Positions 1-7,604 of a stretch of DNA of 22,342 nucleotides are shown in pieces. Each line of letters starts with the position of its first letter. Position 1 is the stretch's first letter. Made by a program: the position numbers and the translations under genes. The stretch lies in contig CBDUMN010000056.1 in NCBI GenBank assembly GCA_965368335.1, forward strand, positions 1 through 22,342, in the 5' to 3' direction. The notes under the pieces are model-generated. The model saw nothing but the letters and a program-made list of their open reading frames with translations, was not told where the DNA came from and did no database searches. This stretch comes from CBDUMN01 sp965368335. GTDB taxonomy: Bacteria; Pseudomonadota; Alphaproteobacteria; Rhodospirillales; JAPHRK01.

Positions 1-92
1 TGAATGCCGAACAGTCGCTGGAACTGGCCTTCCTCATTGCCGAAGCCTTGAAGGAAGAGCGCGACCAGATTGCACAGGCTGCCGCTTCCTAA
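1..92 (+). CDS. C-terminal end of an unidentified protein (partial)
   Basis: The reading frame beginning at base 3 is open from the window edge to a TAA at 90-92. It encodes the last 29 residues of a protein, an alpha-helical, Glu/Ala-rich tail that includes LIAEALKEERDQIAQ. The stop lies 19 bases before the pncB start, and an AGGGA ribosome site sits in that gap. The two genes may therefore be co-transcribed. The fragment is too short to name a family. Confidence 0.6.
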   Translation, partial: NAEQSLELAFLIAEALKEERDQIAQAAAS

Positions 93-111
93 GCCTTTTT
101 AGGGACCAAAT

Positions 112-1263
112 ATGGCCGCAAAGAAAACTCAAAGGGCGATCTCTTCGCAGTCTGGCGAAGAGATCGCCCTTTGGAGTGACCGCTATTTCTTAAAAACCAA
201 AGACGCTATCGCCCGGTTTGGCGATAAACGGGTGACCTATGCCGTTTTTATGCGCCGACCGGTGATTTTTGCGCCGTGTCTGGCTATCGACTGGCTGGAA
301 AGCGTTGCGGCCGAGCGGGGCCAGACTTTCGAGATCGAGCCCAACTATACCGAAGGAAGCTGGGTCGGGGCGGGCGAGCCGCTGATGTATGTTTCCGGCT
401 CTTTCGAGCATCTGGTCGATTTGGAAACGCTGCTGTTGCAGAAAATCGGTCCGGCCTCGGTGGCGGCCTACAATGCCTATACCATGTGCATGGATTTGCC
501 CGGCGTGGCCTTTCTCGCCATGGACGGGCGGCACTGTGCGGGAACCGAGATGGCCGAGATGATGGCCTATGCGGCCTCGGTCGGTTCGGCAGCGGCGAGA
601 AATCAGGTCGGCGCTGTCGGGTTTATCGGCAACGCCACCGATGCAACGGCCCATTATTTCGGCCAGGAGCGGGGGGTGGGCACCATGCCGCACGGCCTGA
701 TCGGGTATGCCGGGTCGACCCTGCGGGCCGCCGAGATGCTTTATGAAACCTACCCCGACGACCCTTTGGCCGTTCTCGTCGATTACTACGGCAAGGAAAT
801 TTCCGACGCGCTTGCCGTTTGCGAACGTTTTCCTGACTTAGTGGATAAAGGGGCTTTGTCGGTGCGGATCGACACCCATGGCGGCCGGTTTGCCGAAGGG
901 CTTGACCCGCAGGCTTCCTATGCGGTGCTTGAACGGCACGTTCCCCTGGCCGTCAGGCGCTACCGTAATGAAGCCGAACTCCGCTATCTCGTCGGCACCG
1001 GCGTTTCGGCGGCGGCCGTTTTCTATATGCGTGAAAAGCTTGATGACGCCGGATATGACAAAGTTAAGATTGTTGCTTCCTCAGGCTTTAGCGTCGGCAA
1101 ATGCAAGGTAATGGCCGATGTCGGCGCTCCTATCGACGTGATCGGCACCGGCTCCTATCTGCCTGATCGGTGGTCGGAAACTTATGCCACGGCCGATATC
1201 GTCTCTTACGACGGCGTTGCGGCGATCAAGCTGGGTCGTGAGTTTCTGCTGAAAAGAGATTAA
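112..1263 (+). CDS. pncB: nicotinate phosphoribosyltransferase
   Basis: The 383-residue product should convert nicotinate plus PRPP to nicotinate mononucleotide, the entry step of the Preiss-Handler NAD salvage pathway in the cytoplasm. The family's N-terminal block is seen as LWSDRYFLKTKDAI (residues 20-33). The GTMPHG segment with the expected active-site His lies at 190-195, and the C-terminal phosphate-binding region VASSGFSVGKC at 321-331 is followed by DVIGTGSYLP. The length suits the short alphaproteobacterial form. The ATG start has an AGGGA ribosome site at 101-105. The oddity is a perfect 18-bp inverted repeat covering codons 7-21 (131-172), just after the start and just before the conserved block. 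nadE, the last enzyme of the same pathway, lies 3 kb downstream. Confidence 0.9.
   Translation: MAAKKTQRAISSQSGEEIALWSDRYFLKTKDAIARFGDKRVTYAVFMRRPVIFAPCLAIDWLESVAAERGQTFEIEPNYTEGSWVGAGEPLMYVSGSFEHLVDLETLLLQKIGPASVAAYNAYTMCMDLPGVAFLAMDGRHCAGTEMAEMMAYAASVGSAAARNQVGAVGFIGNATDATAHYFGQERGVGTMPHGLIGYAGSTLRAAEMLYETYPDDPLAVLVDYYGKEISDALAVCERFPDLVDKGALSVRIDTHGGRFAEGLDPQASYAVLERHVPLAVRRYRNEAELRYLVGTGVSAAAVFYMREKLDDAGYDKVKIVASSGFSVGKCKVMADVGAPIDVIGTGSYLPDRWSETYATADIVSYDGVAAIKLGREFLLKRD
131..172 (+). repeat. perfect 18-bp inverted repeat / long hairpin inside the 5' end of pncB
   Basis: Bases 131-148 (AAAGGGCGATCTCTTCGC) are exactly complementary to 155-172, with a six-base loop AGTCTG. The structure starts 16 bases after the pncB ATG, inside the ribosome footprint, and is followed only by TTTGG, so it is not a classical U-run terminator. 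In mRNA it would be a very stable stem in the zone where early elongation or initiation is sensitive. It encodes the poorly conserved N-terminal tail plus the start of the conserved IALW segment. Its function is not known; translational damping, transcription pausing or a captured palindromic element are possible. Confidence 0.85.
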
Positions 1264-1269
1264 TCGGCT

Positions 1270-2139
1270 TTAATGCCGGGCCTTGAAGGTGGCGACTTCG
1301 TTGATTGCCAGCTTGATGTTGCCCGCCGTGGCTGCGCCATAGGTGTCGTTGAGATGAATGCGGCTTTCGGGGGTTTCGACCAGGGGGGCTAAGGGCTTAA
1401 ACAAAGCCTCGAACATGGAGGCGAAAGCCAGATTACCCATCTGCCACTCTTTTTCTTCCGGTGCGGCATCTTCGCGCGCCGGGGCAAGGGCCGTATTGAC
1501 CACATGGCAAAACCACCGGCTGCGCCGTTCGATGTCGTCGAAATAGGGCGCCATGGCGATGAGGCCTTCGTTGAGAAGGTCGATGGCCTCGGGGTCGCCA
1601 TAGACGGCGTACCAGTCCGCATCGCCGCTGCCATCGCTTGCCGGGTGACGATCAACGACGACCTGCATCCGGTTTTGCAGGTCTTCCACATGCTCGGCGC
1701 CAACCATCTTGTTGACCGCCAGGAAGAAGCCGGGCAACACACGCCGCGATAAACCGCCCTCGGCAAAGGTGAGGTTGCCCTGGTCGGCGAAAAGCGGAAC
1801 GAATTTCTGGACCATCACCCGGTCGAAGGGGAACTTGCGGGCTTTCGCCCAGGTGGCGCGTTCGCGGGACTGGACGTATTCTTCGAAAGAATGCTGGAAA
1901 ACCGCCTGAAGGGCCTCGGTTTTCTTTTCCATTTCCACTGAAAGATATTCAATGTCGTCGAGCGAAAGAGTGCCGCCGCGCTTACGGGCTTCGGCCATTA
2001 AGCGATCAATCAAGGAGGAAATCACCGTTTCGGCGAGTGCTCGGCTTTGATCTCCCGGATTGGGCCCAATGTCGAGCGGTTCGTTCTCTTCGCCGTTTTC
2101 GGCTTCCGGCATGTCGGTTTCTTGTTCTTCGGCGTCCAT
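1270..2139 (-). CDS. conserved hypothetical protein, acidic N-terminus
   Basis: The 289-residue product is not recognised. The first 30 residues are strongly acidic and look disordered. The rest is helical and globular, with repeated aromatic positions (WYAVYGDPEAIDLL around residue 180 and RRSRWFCHVVNTAL around 205-218). There is no signal peptide, membrane segment or obvious catalytic motif, so a cytoplasmic protein is expected. It converges with pncB (6-bp gap) and is transcribed away from the sensor kinase. Its ATG lies 13 bases after an AGGA, a longish spacing. The well-kept frame and codon use support a real gene, but the role is unknown. Confidence 0.7.
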   Translation of the reverse strand: MDAEEQETDMPEAENGEENEPLDIGPNPGDQSRALAETVISSLIDRLMAEARKRGGTLSLDDIEYLSVEMEKKTEALQAVFQHSFEEYVQSRERATWAKARKFPFDRVMVQKFVPLFADQGNLTFAEGGLSRRVLPGFFLAVNKMVGAEHVEDLQNRMQVVVDRHPASDGSGDADWYAVYGDPEAIDLLNEGLIAMAPYFDDIERRSRWFCHVVNTALAPAREDAAPEEKEWQMGNLAFASMFEALFKPLAPLVETPESRIHLNDTYGAATAGNIKLAINEVATFKARH

Positions 2140-2220
2140 TTAAAAAAGTCGTTCCTCGCCAAAATGCTGCTTGGCAAAAGTCTAACGGCTCAATGGTTAA
2201 GGAACCATATGAAGTGTTGG

Positions 2221-2242
2221 TAAGGTTTTTTAACAAACCTTA
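2221..2242. promoter_or_regulatory. 8-bp dyad between divergent genes
   Basis: TAAGGTTT (2221-2228) pairs with AAACCTTA (2235-2242) around a six-base loop. The dyad sits in the intergenic region shared by the unknown minus-strand gene (start 2139) and the kinase gene (start 2333). It is flanked by two imperfect copies of an AGGAACCAT...GAAGTGTTGG pattern (about 2200-2220 and 2242-2270). It could be an operator or a small hairpin. There is no evidence for a particular regulator. Confidence 0.35.
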
Positions 2243-2332
2243 GGAACCATCGATTGCCTTGAAGTGTTGGACTTTCCTGATGTTATGGGCACTATAGCAG
2301 TAAGAAAAATCGACTCGAAGTTGAGGGGCGGC

Positions 2333-4285
2333 ATGAAGGCCCGGGAAACCAGTTCTGTCCAAAAAAACGGTAGGCTAAGCCGCCTGTCGTTGATTTTGCC
2401 GATCGTCACCCTGTCGGTGAGCCTCGGCATCGGCTTGATTTTTGCCGTTGGATTGGCGCTGAAACAGGGGCACGAGTGGGATAAGGCTCTGGCCTCGACG
2501 ATTGACGATGTGGTGGAGTCCAATGCTCAAAGCCTTTCGCAGATGCTTTGGGCTTATGATCGTGACGGCGTCAGGCTGAGCATCGAAGGAATGGTGAGGG
2601 CCGAGGCCGTTCGTTCGGTGGTGGTCGAAGGGGTCGATGATTTTCTGTTGAGCGTAGGGAAGCCGACAGAGGGTCAACAGCCTTACCGGGTTATTCCGCT
2701 CGTTCATAAGCAGCAGGGGAGACGCCCCGAAATCAATATCGGGGAGCTGCGAATTTTCGTCGATGAACAGTTTATCTATGATCGGGTGGTCAATCAGGCG
2801 ACGCGGGTGATCGTCGTCGTTTTGCTTTCGGCCGCCATGAGCGCCGTTGCCATCTTCCTGGTTTTGCGGAGTGTTATTGTCAGGCCGCTCAGTGAGATTA
2901 CTCAACAGCTTTCGCTGCGTTCGGACGGTCAGCACTACGAAACCATTCATTTTGGCGGTCGAGCGCCACAGGAGGGGGCGCAAAACGAAATCGAACATAT
3001 GGTCGACGCCTTGAACAGGGCGCGCGAGAGAGCCAATCATCTCCTGGATGAACTTCGCTATAACGAAGAACGCTTTCGCCATTTTGCCGAGTCGGCTTCA
3101 GATGGTTTTTGGGAGATGGAGGCGGATTCCAGGTTCAGTTACGTTTCCGATGAAGTCAGGGAAATCATGGGGCTGCGTTCCGAGGGTATCATTGGAAAGA
3201 CCCATGGTGAGATGGTTAGGCACTACCAGAGTGAAGATCGGGTGGACTGGGATATATTCTTGAAGCTCATTGAAAGACGTCGGTCGTTCTCTGATTACGA
3301 GATGCAGTGGCGACGACCTGACGGAGAGGTGCGTTTTCTTTCCTTTAGTGGTCTTCCACGGTTTGACCTTAAAGGCGAATTTCTGGGATATCGTGGTGTT
3401 GCGCGTGACATTACCGACCGCAAAAAAGCCGAGGAAGAGCTGGAACGCCATAGAGACCACCTCCAGGAACTGGTGGAAGACCGGACCCGTGAGCTGGAAA
3501 AGGCCAAAGAGGTTGCCGATAGCGCCAATGCGGCCAAGAGCGATTTCCTCGCCAAGATGAGCCATGAATTGCGTACGCCGCTCAATTCGATCATCGGACT
3601 TTCGGAAATGCTCTATGAAGACGCCGTTGAATTCGATGACGAAAACTATAAAGAACCTCTTCAACGGGTTCACCGGGCCGGGCAGCACCTTCTGGACCTG
3701 ATTAACGACATTCTCGATATCTCGAAAATCGAAGCGGGCAAAATGGAGTTGGCTCTCGAAGAAGCCAGCCTCAGGCCGCTTTTGGGGCAGGTTATGGAAA
3801 CCATCGCACCGTTGGCCGAACAGTTTGGAAATAGCCTTGAAGCGCATATCGACGATGGGGTCGGGACGTTGAGAACCGATGCCACTCGGTTACGCCAAGT
3901 GTTGCTCAACCTCCTGGGAAATGCCTGCAAATTTACCGAAAACGGCCGGGTTACCTTATCGGCGACGTCATATGAAAAAGACACGGGGCGGTGGATCGTC
4001 CTCGAAGTTTCCGATACGGGTATCGGCATTCCGAAAAACAAAATCGGCAATCTGTTCGCCGATTTCAGCCAGATCGATTCCAAAGAAGCGCGGAAAAGAA
4101 TGGGAACGGGTTTGGGGCTTTCCATTAGCGCAAGGATCGTAGAGTTGATGAAGGGCAGCCTTGCTGTGGATAGTGTTGAGGGAGAAGGCAGTACCTTCAC
4201 TATCGAGTTGCCATACGACCCGTCGAAAATTAAAGACTGGAAAGACCCCCTCGACGGGGCTGAAAGCGATGCCGGGGAAGGGTGA
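2333..4285 (+). CDS. membrane-bound PAS sensor histidine kinase
   Basis: This is an inner-membrane kinase of 650 residues. A first membrane segment spans about residues 18-43. A periplasmic sensor region (44-158) contains a LWAYDRDGVRL stretch. A second membrane segment covers 159-183, followed by HAMP (184-240), PAS with PAC (246-365) and a coiled coil (366-400). HisKA has SHELRTPLN with phospho-acceptor His411. The ATPase domain shows N-box Asn530, DTGIG (561-565) and GTGLGLS (591-597). All catalytic motifs are intact. I chose ATG 2333 because GAGGGG stands just before it; a GTG at 2264 would add 23 unconvincing residues. No receiver domain or response-regulator gene is adjacent, so its partner must be elsewhere. 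Confidence 0.88.
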   Translation: MKARETSSVQKNGRLSRLSLILPIVTLSVSLGIGLIFAVGLALKQGHEWDKALASTIDDVVESNAQSLSQMLWAYDRDGVRLSIEGMVRAEAVRSVVVEGVDDFLLSVGKPTEGQQPYRVIPLVHKQQGRRPEINIGELRIFVDEQFIYDRVVNQATRVIVVVLLSAAMSAVAIFLVLRSVIVRPLSEITQQLSLRSDGQHYETIHFGGRAPQEGAQNEIEHMVDALNRARERANHLLDELRYNEERFRHFAESASDGFWEMEADSRFSYVSDEVREIMGLRSEGIIGKTHGEMVRHYQSEDRVDWDIFLKLIERRRSFSDYEMQWRRPDGEVRFLSFSGLPRFDLKGEFLGYRGVARDITDRKKAEEELERHRDHLQELVEDRTRELEKAKEVADSANAAKSDFLAKMSHELRTPLNSIIGLSEMLYEDAVEFDDENYKEPLQRVHRAGQHLLDLINDILDISKIEAGKMELALEEASLRPLLGQVMETIAPLAEQFGNSLEAHIDDGVGTLRTDATRLRQVLLNLLGNACKFTENGRVTLSATSYEKDTGRWIVLEVSDTGIGIPKNKIGNLFADFSQIDSKEARKRMGTGLGLSISARIVELMKGSLAVDSVEGEGSTFTIELPYDPSKIKDWKDPLDGAESDAGEG

Positions 4286-4396
4286 TCGTCGCATCGCCTC
4301 CCTGCCCGTCCGTTCCGCAAACAAACAATTGGCGTAAAATGGCTTTCAGCATAGCGAAGGCTTGCATTTGATGGGGGCTGATTCTAGGGTTCGGCC

Positions 4397-6052
4397 ATGA
4401 AAGAAACCCTGACCGTAGCCTTGGCGCAGCTCAATCCGCATGTCGGCGATATTGATGGAAATATCGCCTTGATTCGCGATGTCAGAAGGCGTGCGGGAAG
4501 TGCTGAATTGCTTGTCTGCAGCGAATTGATCACGGTGGGCTATCCACCGGAGGATTTGGTGCTCAAGCCGGTGTTTCAGGATCGCATAAAAGAGAGTGTC
4601 GAAGAACTGGCGGCCCTGACGGCGGACGGTGGGCCGGCCCTGCTAATCGGCACGCCCTGGAAGGTTGAGGGGAAGCTCTATAACGCCGCTTTACTGCTTG
4701 ATGATGGCGAGATTTCAGCGGTAAGACTGAAAACCGATCTGCCCAATTATGGCGTTTTCGATGAAAAACGGATATTTGCCGTTGGGACGGGCAATACGCC
4801 GATAGATTTTCGCGGCGTTAAAATCGGTTGCCTGATCTGTGAAGACATGTGGCAGCCGGAAACGGCGGCCAAGTTGGCCAGAGATGGTGCTGAAATTCTG
4901 GTGGTGATCAACGGATCGCCCTTTGAAATTGAAAAATCCGATAAACGCCGCGGCTTGGCCCGCCTCCGGGTAGAGGAAACCGGTTTGCCGTTGGTCTATG
5001 TCAATCAGGTGGGCGGTCAAGACGAACTGGTGTTTGATGGCGGCTCCTTCGTGCTCGACAATGAAGCCGGACAGCTCATTCAAATGGCCTCCTGGCGTGA
5101 GGATTTCGAGTTCACCCGCTGGCATAAAGGCAATGCTGGCTGGACTTGCGAGGCGGGACGGCTTGAGGCGCATCCGGTTGGTCTGGAAGCCATGTACAAC
5201 GCCATGATGGTGGGCCTACGCGACTATGTGGGGAAAAACGGTTTTCCCGGTGTCATATTGGGGCTTTCCGGCGGTATCGACAGTGCGCTTTCGGCCGCTG
5301 TGGCGGTGGATGCGTTGGGGGGTGACAAGGTGCATTGCGTGATGATGCCTTCGCCCTATACCTCCAGGGAAAGTCTGGAAGATGCCGAGGGCTGCGCCAA
5401 ACTTCTCGGCTGCAAGCTGGAGTCCGTGTCCATCGAGCCCGCCATGGGAGCCTTCGGCCAAATGCTGGGGCCGCTGTTTGAGGATACCGAAAGCGGGATT
5501 ACCGAAGAAAATATCCAATCACGCTCCCGCGGGCTTTTGCTGATGGCGCTGTCGAATAAGTTCGGCTCCATGCTGCTGACCACCGGTAATAAATCGGAAA
5601 TGTCGGTGGGCTACGCCACCCTTTATGGCGATATGTGCGGCGGGTATTCGGTGTTAAAAGATGTCTACAAAATGCAGGTTTTCGCTCTGTGTCATTGGCG
5701 GAACGCGCATTATCCCGAACATGGGTTAGGCCCCATTGGAGCGGTGATGCCCGAGCGGGTCATAACAAAACCGCCCTCTGCCGAATTGAGGCCAAACCAA
5801 AAAGACGAAGATTCGTTGCCGCCTTACGAGGTTCTCGATGCGGTGCTTGAAGGTTTGGTCGAAGAGGAACGTTCGGTCGAGGACATGGTTGCCAGTGGCC
5901 ATGACCGGGATATCGTCCGTCGTGTCTGGCGGTTACTCGACCGAACCGAATACAAAAGGCGTCAAGCGCCGCCGGGGGTCAAGCTGACCTTCCGCGCTTT
6001 CGGCCGGGACCGACGCTATCCCATCACCAACGGGTTTACCAACCTGATCTGA
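4397..6052 (+). CDS. nadE: glutamine-dependent NAD+ synthetase
   Basis: The 551-residue cytoplasmic enzyme amidates nicotinate adenine dinucleotide to NAD+, using ammonia channelled from glutamine. The N-terminal nitrilase-type glutaminase carries the full triad: Glu43 (CSELITVGYPPED), Lys112 (RLKTDLPNYGVFDE) and Cys148 (LICEDMW). The C-terminal ATP-pyrophosphatase domain has the SGGIDS loop at 291-296, followed by TGNKSE and GD(M)CGGYSVLKD segments typical of NadE. The length is normal for the two-domain form. The ATG at 4397 follows an AGGG at 4386-4389. cysS starts 15 bases after the stop, so the two are probably co-transcribed. With pncB it completes two of the three Preiss-Handler steps in this window. 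Confidence 0.95.
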   Translation: MKETLTVALAQLNPHVGDIDGNIALIRDVRRRAGSAELLVCSELITVGYPPEDLVLKPVFQDRIKESVEELAALTADGGPALLIGTPWKVEGKLYNAALLLDDGEISAVRLKTDLPNYGVFDEKRIFAVGTGNTPIDFRGVKIGCLICEDMWQPETAAKLARDGAEILVVINGSPFEIEKSDKRRGLARLRVEETGLPLVYVNQVGGQDELVFDGGSFVLDNEAGQLIQMASWREDFEFTRWHKGNAGWTCEAGRLEAHPVGLEAMYNAMMVGLRDYVGKNGFPGVILGLSGGIDSALSAAVAVDALGGDKVHCVMMPSPYTSRESLEDAEGCAKLLGCKLESVSIEPAMGAFGQMLGPLFEDTESGITEENIQSRSRGLLLMALSNKFGSMLLTTGNKSEMSVGYATLYGDMCGGYSVLKDVYKMQVFALCHWRNAHYPEHGLGPIGAVMPERVITKPPSAELRPNQKDEDSLPPYEVLDAVLEGLVEEERSVEDMVASGHDRDIVRRVWRLLDRTEYKRRQAPPGVKLTFRAFGRDRRYPITNGFTNLI

Positions 6053-6067
6053 TTTTAGAGAGTTTCT

Positions 6068-7456
6068 ATGGACGCAACGCTCCACATCCACAACACGCTG
6101 ACGCGGGAAAAAGAGAAATTCGAACCGCTCGATCCGAGCCATGTGCGGATGTATGTCTGCGGGCCGACGGTTTACGATTTCGCTCATATCGGCAATGCCC
6201 GTCCGGTGGTGGTTTTCGACGTGTTCGCCAGAGTGTTGCGGCGAATTTATCCCAAGGTGACCTATGTTCGCAACATCACCGACGTGGATGACAAAATCAA
6301 TGCGGCTGCCCGGGAGAGCGGCGAGGATATCCGCGCAATCACCGAACGCACGGCCAAGGTGTTTCATGAAGACATGGGGGCTTTGAATGCCTTGGATCCG
6401 GATGTGGAACCGCGGGCGACCGAACATATCGATCAGATGATCGATATGATTTCGGCATTGATTGAAAAAGGGCATGCCTATGCCGCCGAAGGTCATGTGC
6501 TGTTCAATGTGCCTTCGATGAATGATTACGGTCGTCTTTCCCGCCGCGACCGGGAAGACATGATCGCCGGGGCCCGTGTCGAGGTTGCGCCTTATAAAAA
6601 GGATGCGGGCGACTTCGTGCTCTGGAAGCCTTCCGATGACGAAACGCCCGGTTGGGACAGTCCCTGGGGGCGTGGTCGTCCGGGCTGGCATATCGAATGC
6701 TCGGCGATGAGCGCTGAATACCTGGGGACCAGCTTTGACGTTCACGGCGGTGGTGTCGATCTGGTGTTTCCGCACCACGAAAACGAAATCGCTCAGAGCC
6801 GCTGCGCCCATGGCGCCGACATTTACGCCAAGTACTGGATGCATAACGGCTACTTGATGGTCGAGGGCGAGAAAATGTCCAAGTCGCTGGGCAATTTCTA
6901 CACCGTCCATGACCTGTTGAAGGAATATCCCGGCGAAGCCATTCGGCTGGAGCTTCTGCAGACTCACTACCGCAAGCCGCTGGACTTTACCAAAGACGGG
7001 ATCGCCCAGGCGCGCAATGTACTCGACCGGTTCTATACGGCGCTGAAGAACGCCGCCGATGTGGAAACGGCTGAAAATGAAGGCGATGATGGTTTGGTCC
7101 TTCAAGCATTGCTCGACGATCTCAATACGTCTGAAGCCCTATCCCGTCTGCACGGTATCGCCGGGGCGCTCAACACCGAAGCCGATCCCGCTGAACGAAA
7201 GAAATTGAAGTCCACGCTGCTTAAGTCCGCCCGGCTTTTAGGGCTGCTGCAGCAAGACCCGGAGGCTTGGTTCAAATGGAGCCCGGCAGGTGATGACGGT
7301 TTTGATGATGCGGCCATCGAAGCAATGATCGTCAAGCGTACGGAAGCACGGCAAAATCGCGATTTTGCCGAAGCTGACAGAATTCGGGATGAACTGGCCG
7401 CTAAAGGGGTTGTGCTTGAAGACGGTTCCGGTGGGACGTCCTGGAAGCGCGGCTAG
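6068..7456 (+). CDS. cysS: cysteinyl-tRNA synthetase
   Basis: This class I aminoacyl-tRNA synthetase of 462 residues charges tRNA-Cys in the cytoplasm. The zinc and ATP site begins with Cys31 in YVCGPTVYDFAHIGN, containing the HIGN signature at 40-43. Further zinc ligands are Cys211 (HIECSAM) and the His pair in FPHHENEIAQS (236-237). KMSKS lies at 269-273, followed by the DALR-like helical domain. Length and all signatures match active CysRS. It sits 15 bp after nadE. The TAG stop overlaps the left arm of a hairpin (7455-7481). Confidence 0.96.
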   Translation: MDATLHIHNTLTREKEKFEPLDPSHVRMYVCGPTVYDFAHIGNARPVVVFDVFARVLRRIYPKVTYVRNITDVDDKINAAARESGEDIRAITERTAKVFHEDMGALNALDPDVEPRATEHIDQMIDMISALIEKGHAYAAEGHVLFNVPSMNDYGRLSRRDREDMIAGARVEVAPYKKDAGDFVLWKPSDDETPGWDSPWGRGRPGWHIECSAMSAEYLGTSFDVHGGGVDLVFPHHENEIAQSRCAHGADIYAKYWMHNGYLMVEGEKMSKSLGNFYTVHDLLKEYPGEAIRLELLQTHYRKPLDFTKDGIAQARNVLDRFYTALKNAADVETAENEGDDGLVLQALLDDLNTSEALSRLHGIAGALNTEADPAERKKLKSTLLKSARLLGLLQQDPEAWFKWSPAGDDGFDDAAIEAMIVKRTEARQNRDFAEADRIRDELAAKGVVLEDGSGGTSWKRG

Positions 7457-7481
7457 GGTCAGACTAATGAGGCCTGACCCT
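7455..7481. repeat. REP-like hairpin overlapping the cysS stop codon
   Basis: AGGGTCAG (7455-7462) and CTGACCCT (7474-7481) form a perfect 8-bp stem around an 11-base loop, beginning in the TAG stop codon. The bases after it (TAAAAACCTCC) do not form a proper U-run. I therefore read it as a palindromic intergenic element that may protect or end the nadE-cysS transcript, rather than as a canonical terminator. The GGGTCAG...CTGACCC pattern resembles known REP-type palindromes. Membership of a family needs the rest of the genome. Confidence 0.6.
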
Positions 7482-7604
7482 AAAAACCTCCTCTTAATTT
7501 GACGGCCTATATCTTTAACGCGTAGAGTGACCCGTCCGCTAAGAACTCAAAAAAAAGCCTTTCTGCGCAAAGCGCTAGAACCGAGATAATTCGGTAAGGA
7601 TCAC

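Noticed and set aside
2264..2332. GTG start for the sensor kinase
   Set aside because: It has no ribosome site, while the ATG at 2333 has GAGGGG immediately upstream.
5933..7105. Long minus-strand open frame of 390 codons across nadE/cysS
   Set aside because: It is the antisense shadow of cysS, whose catalytic motifs are all present on the plus strand.
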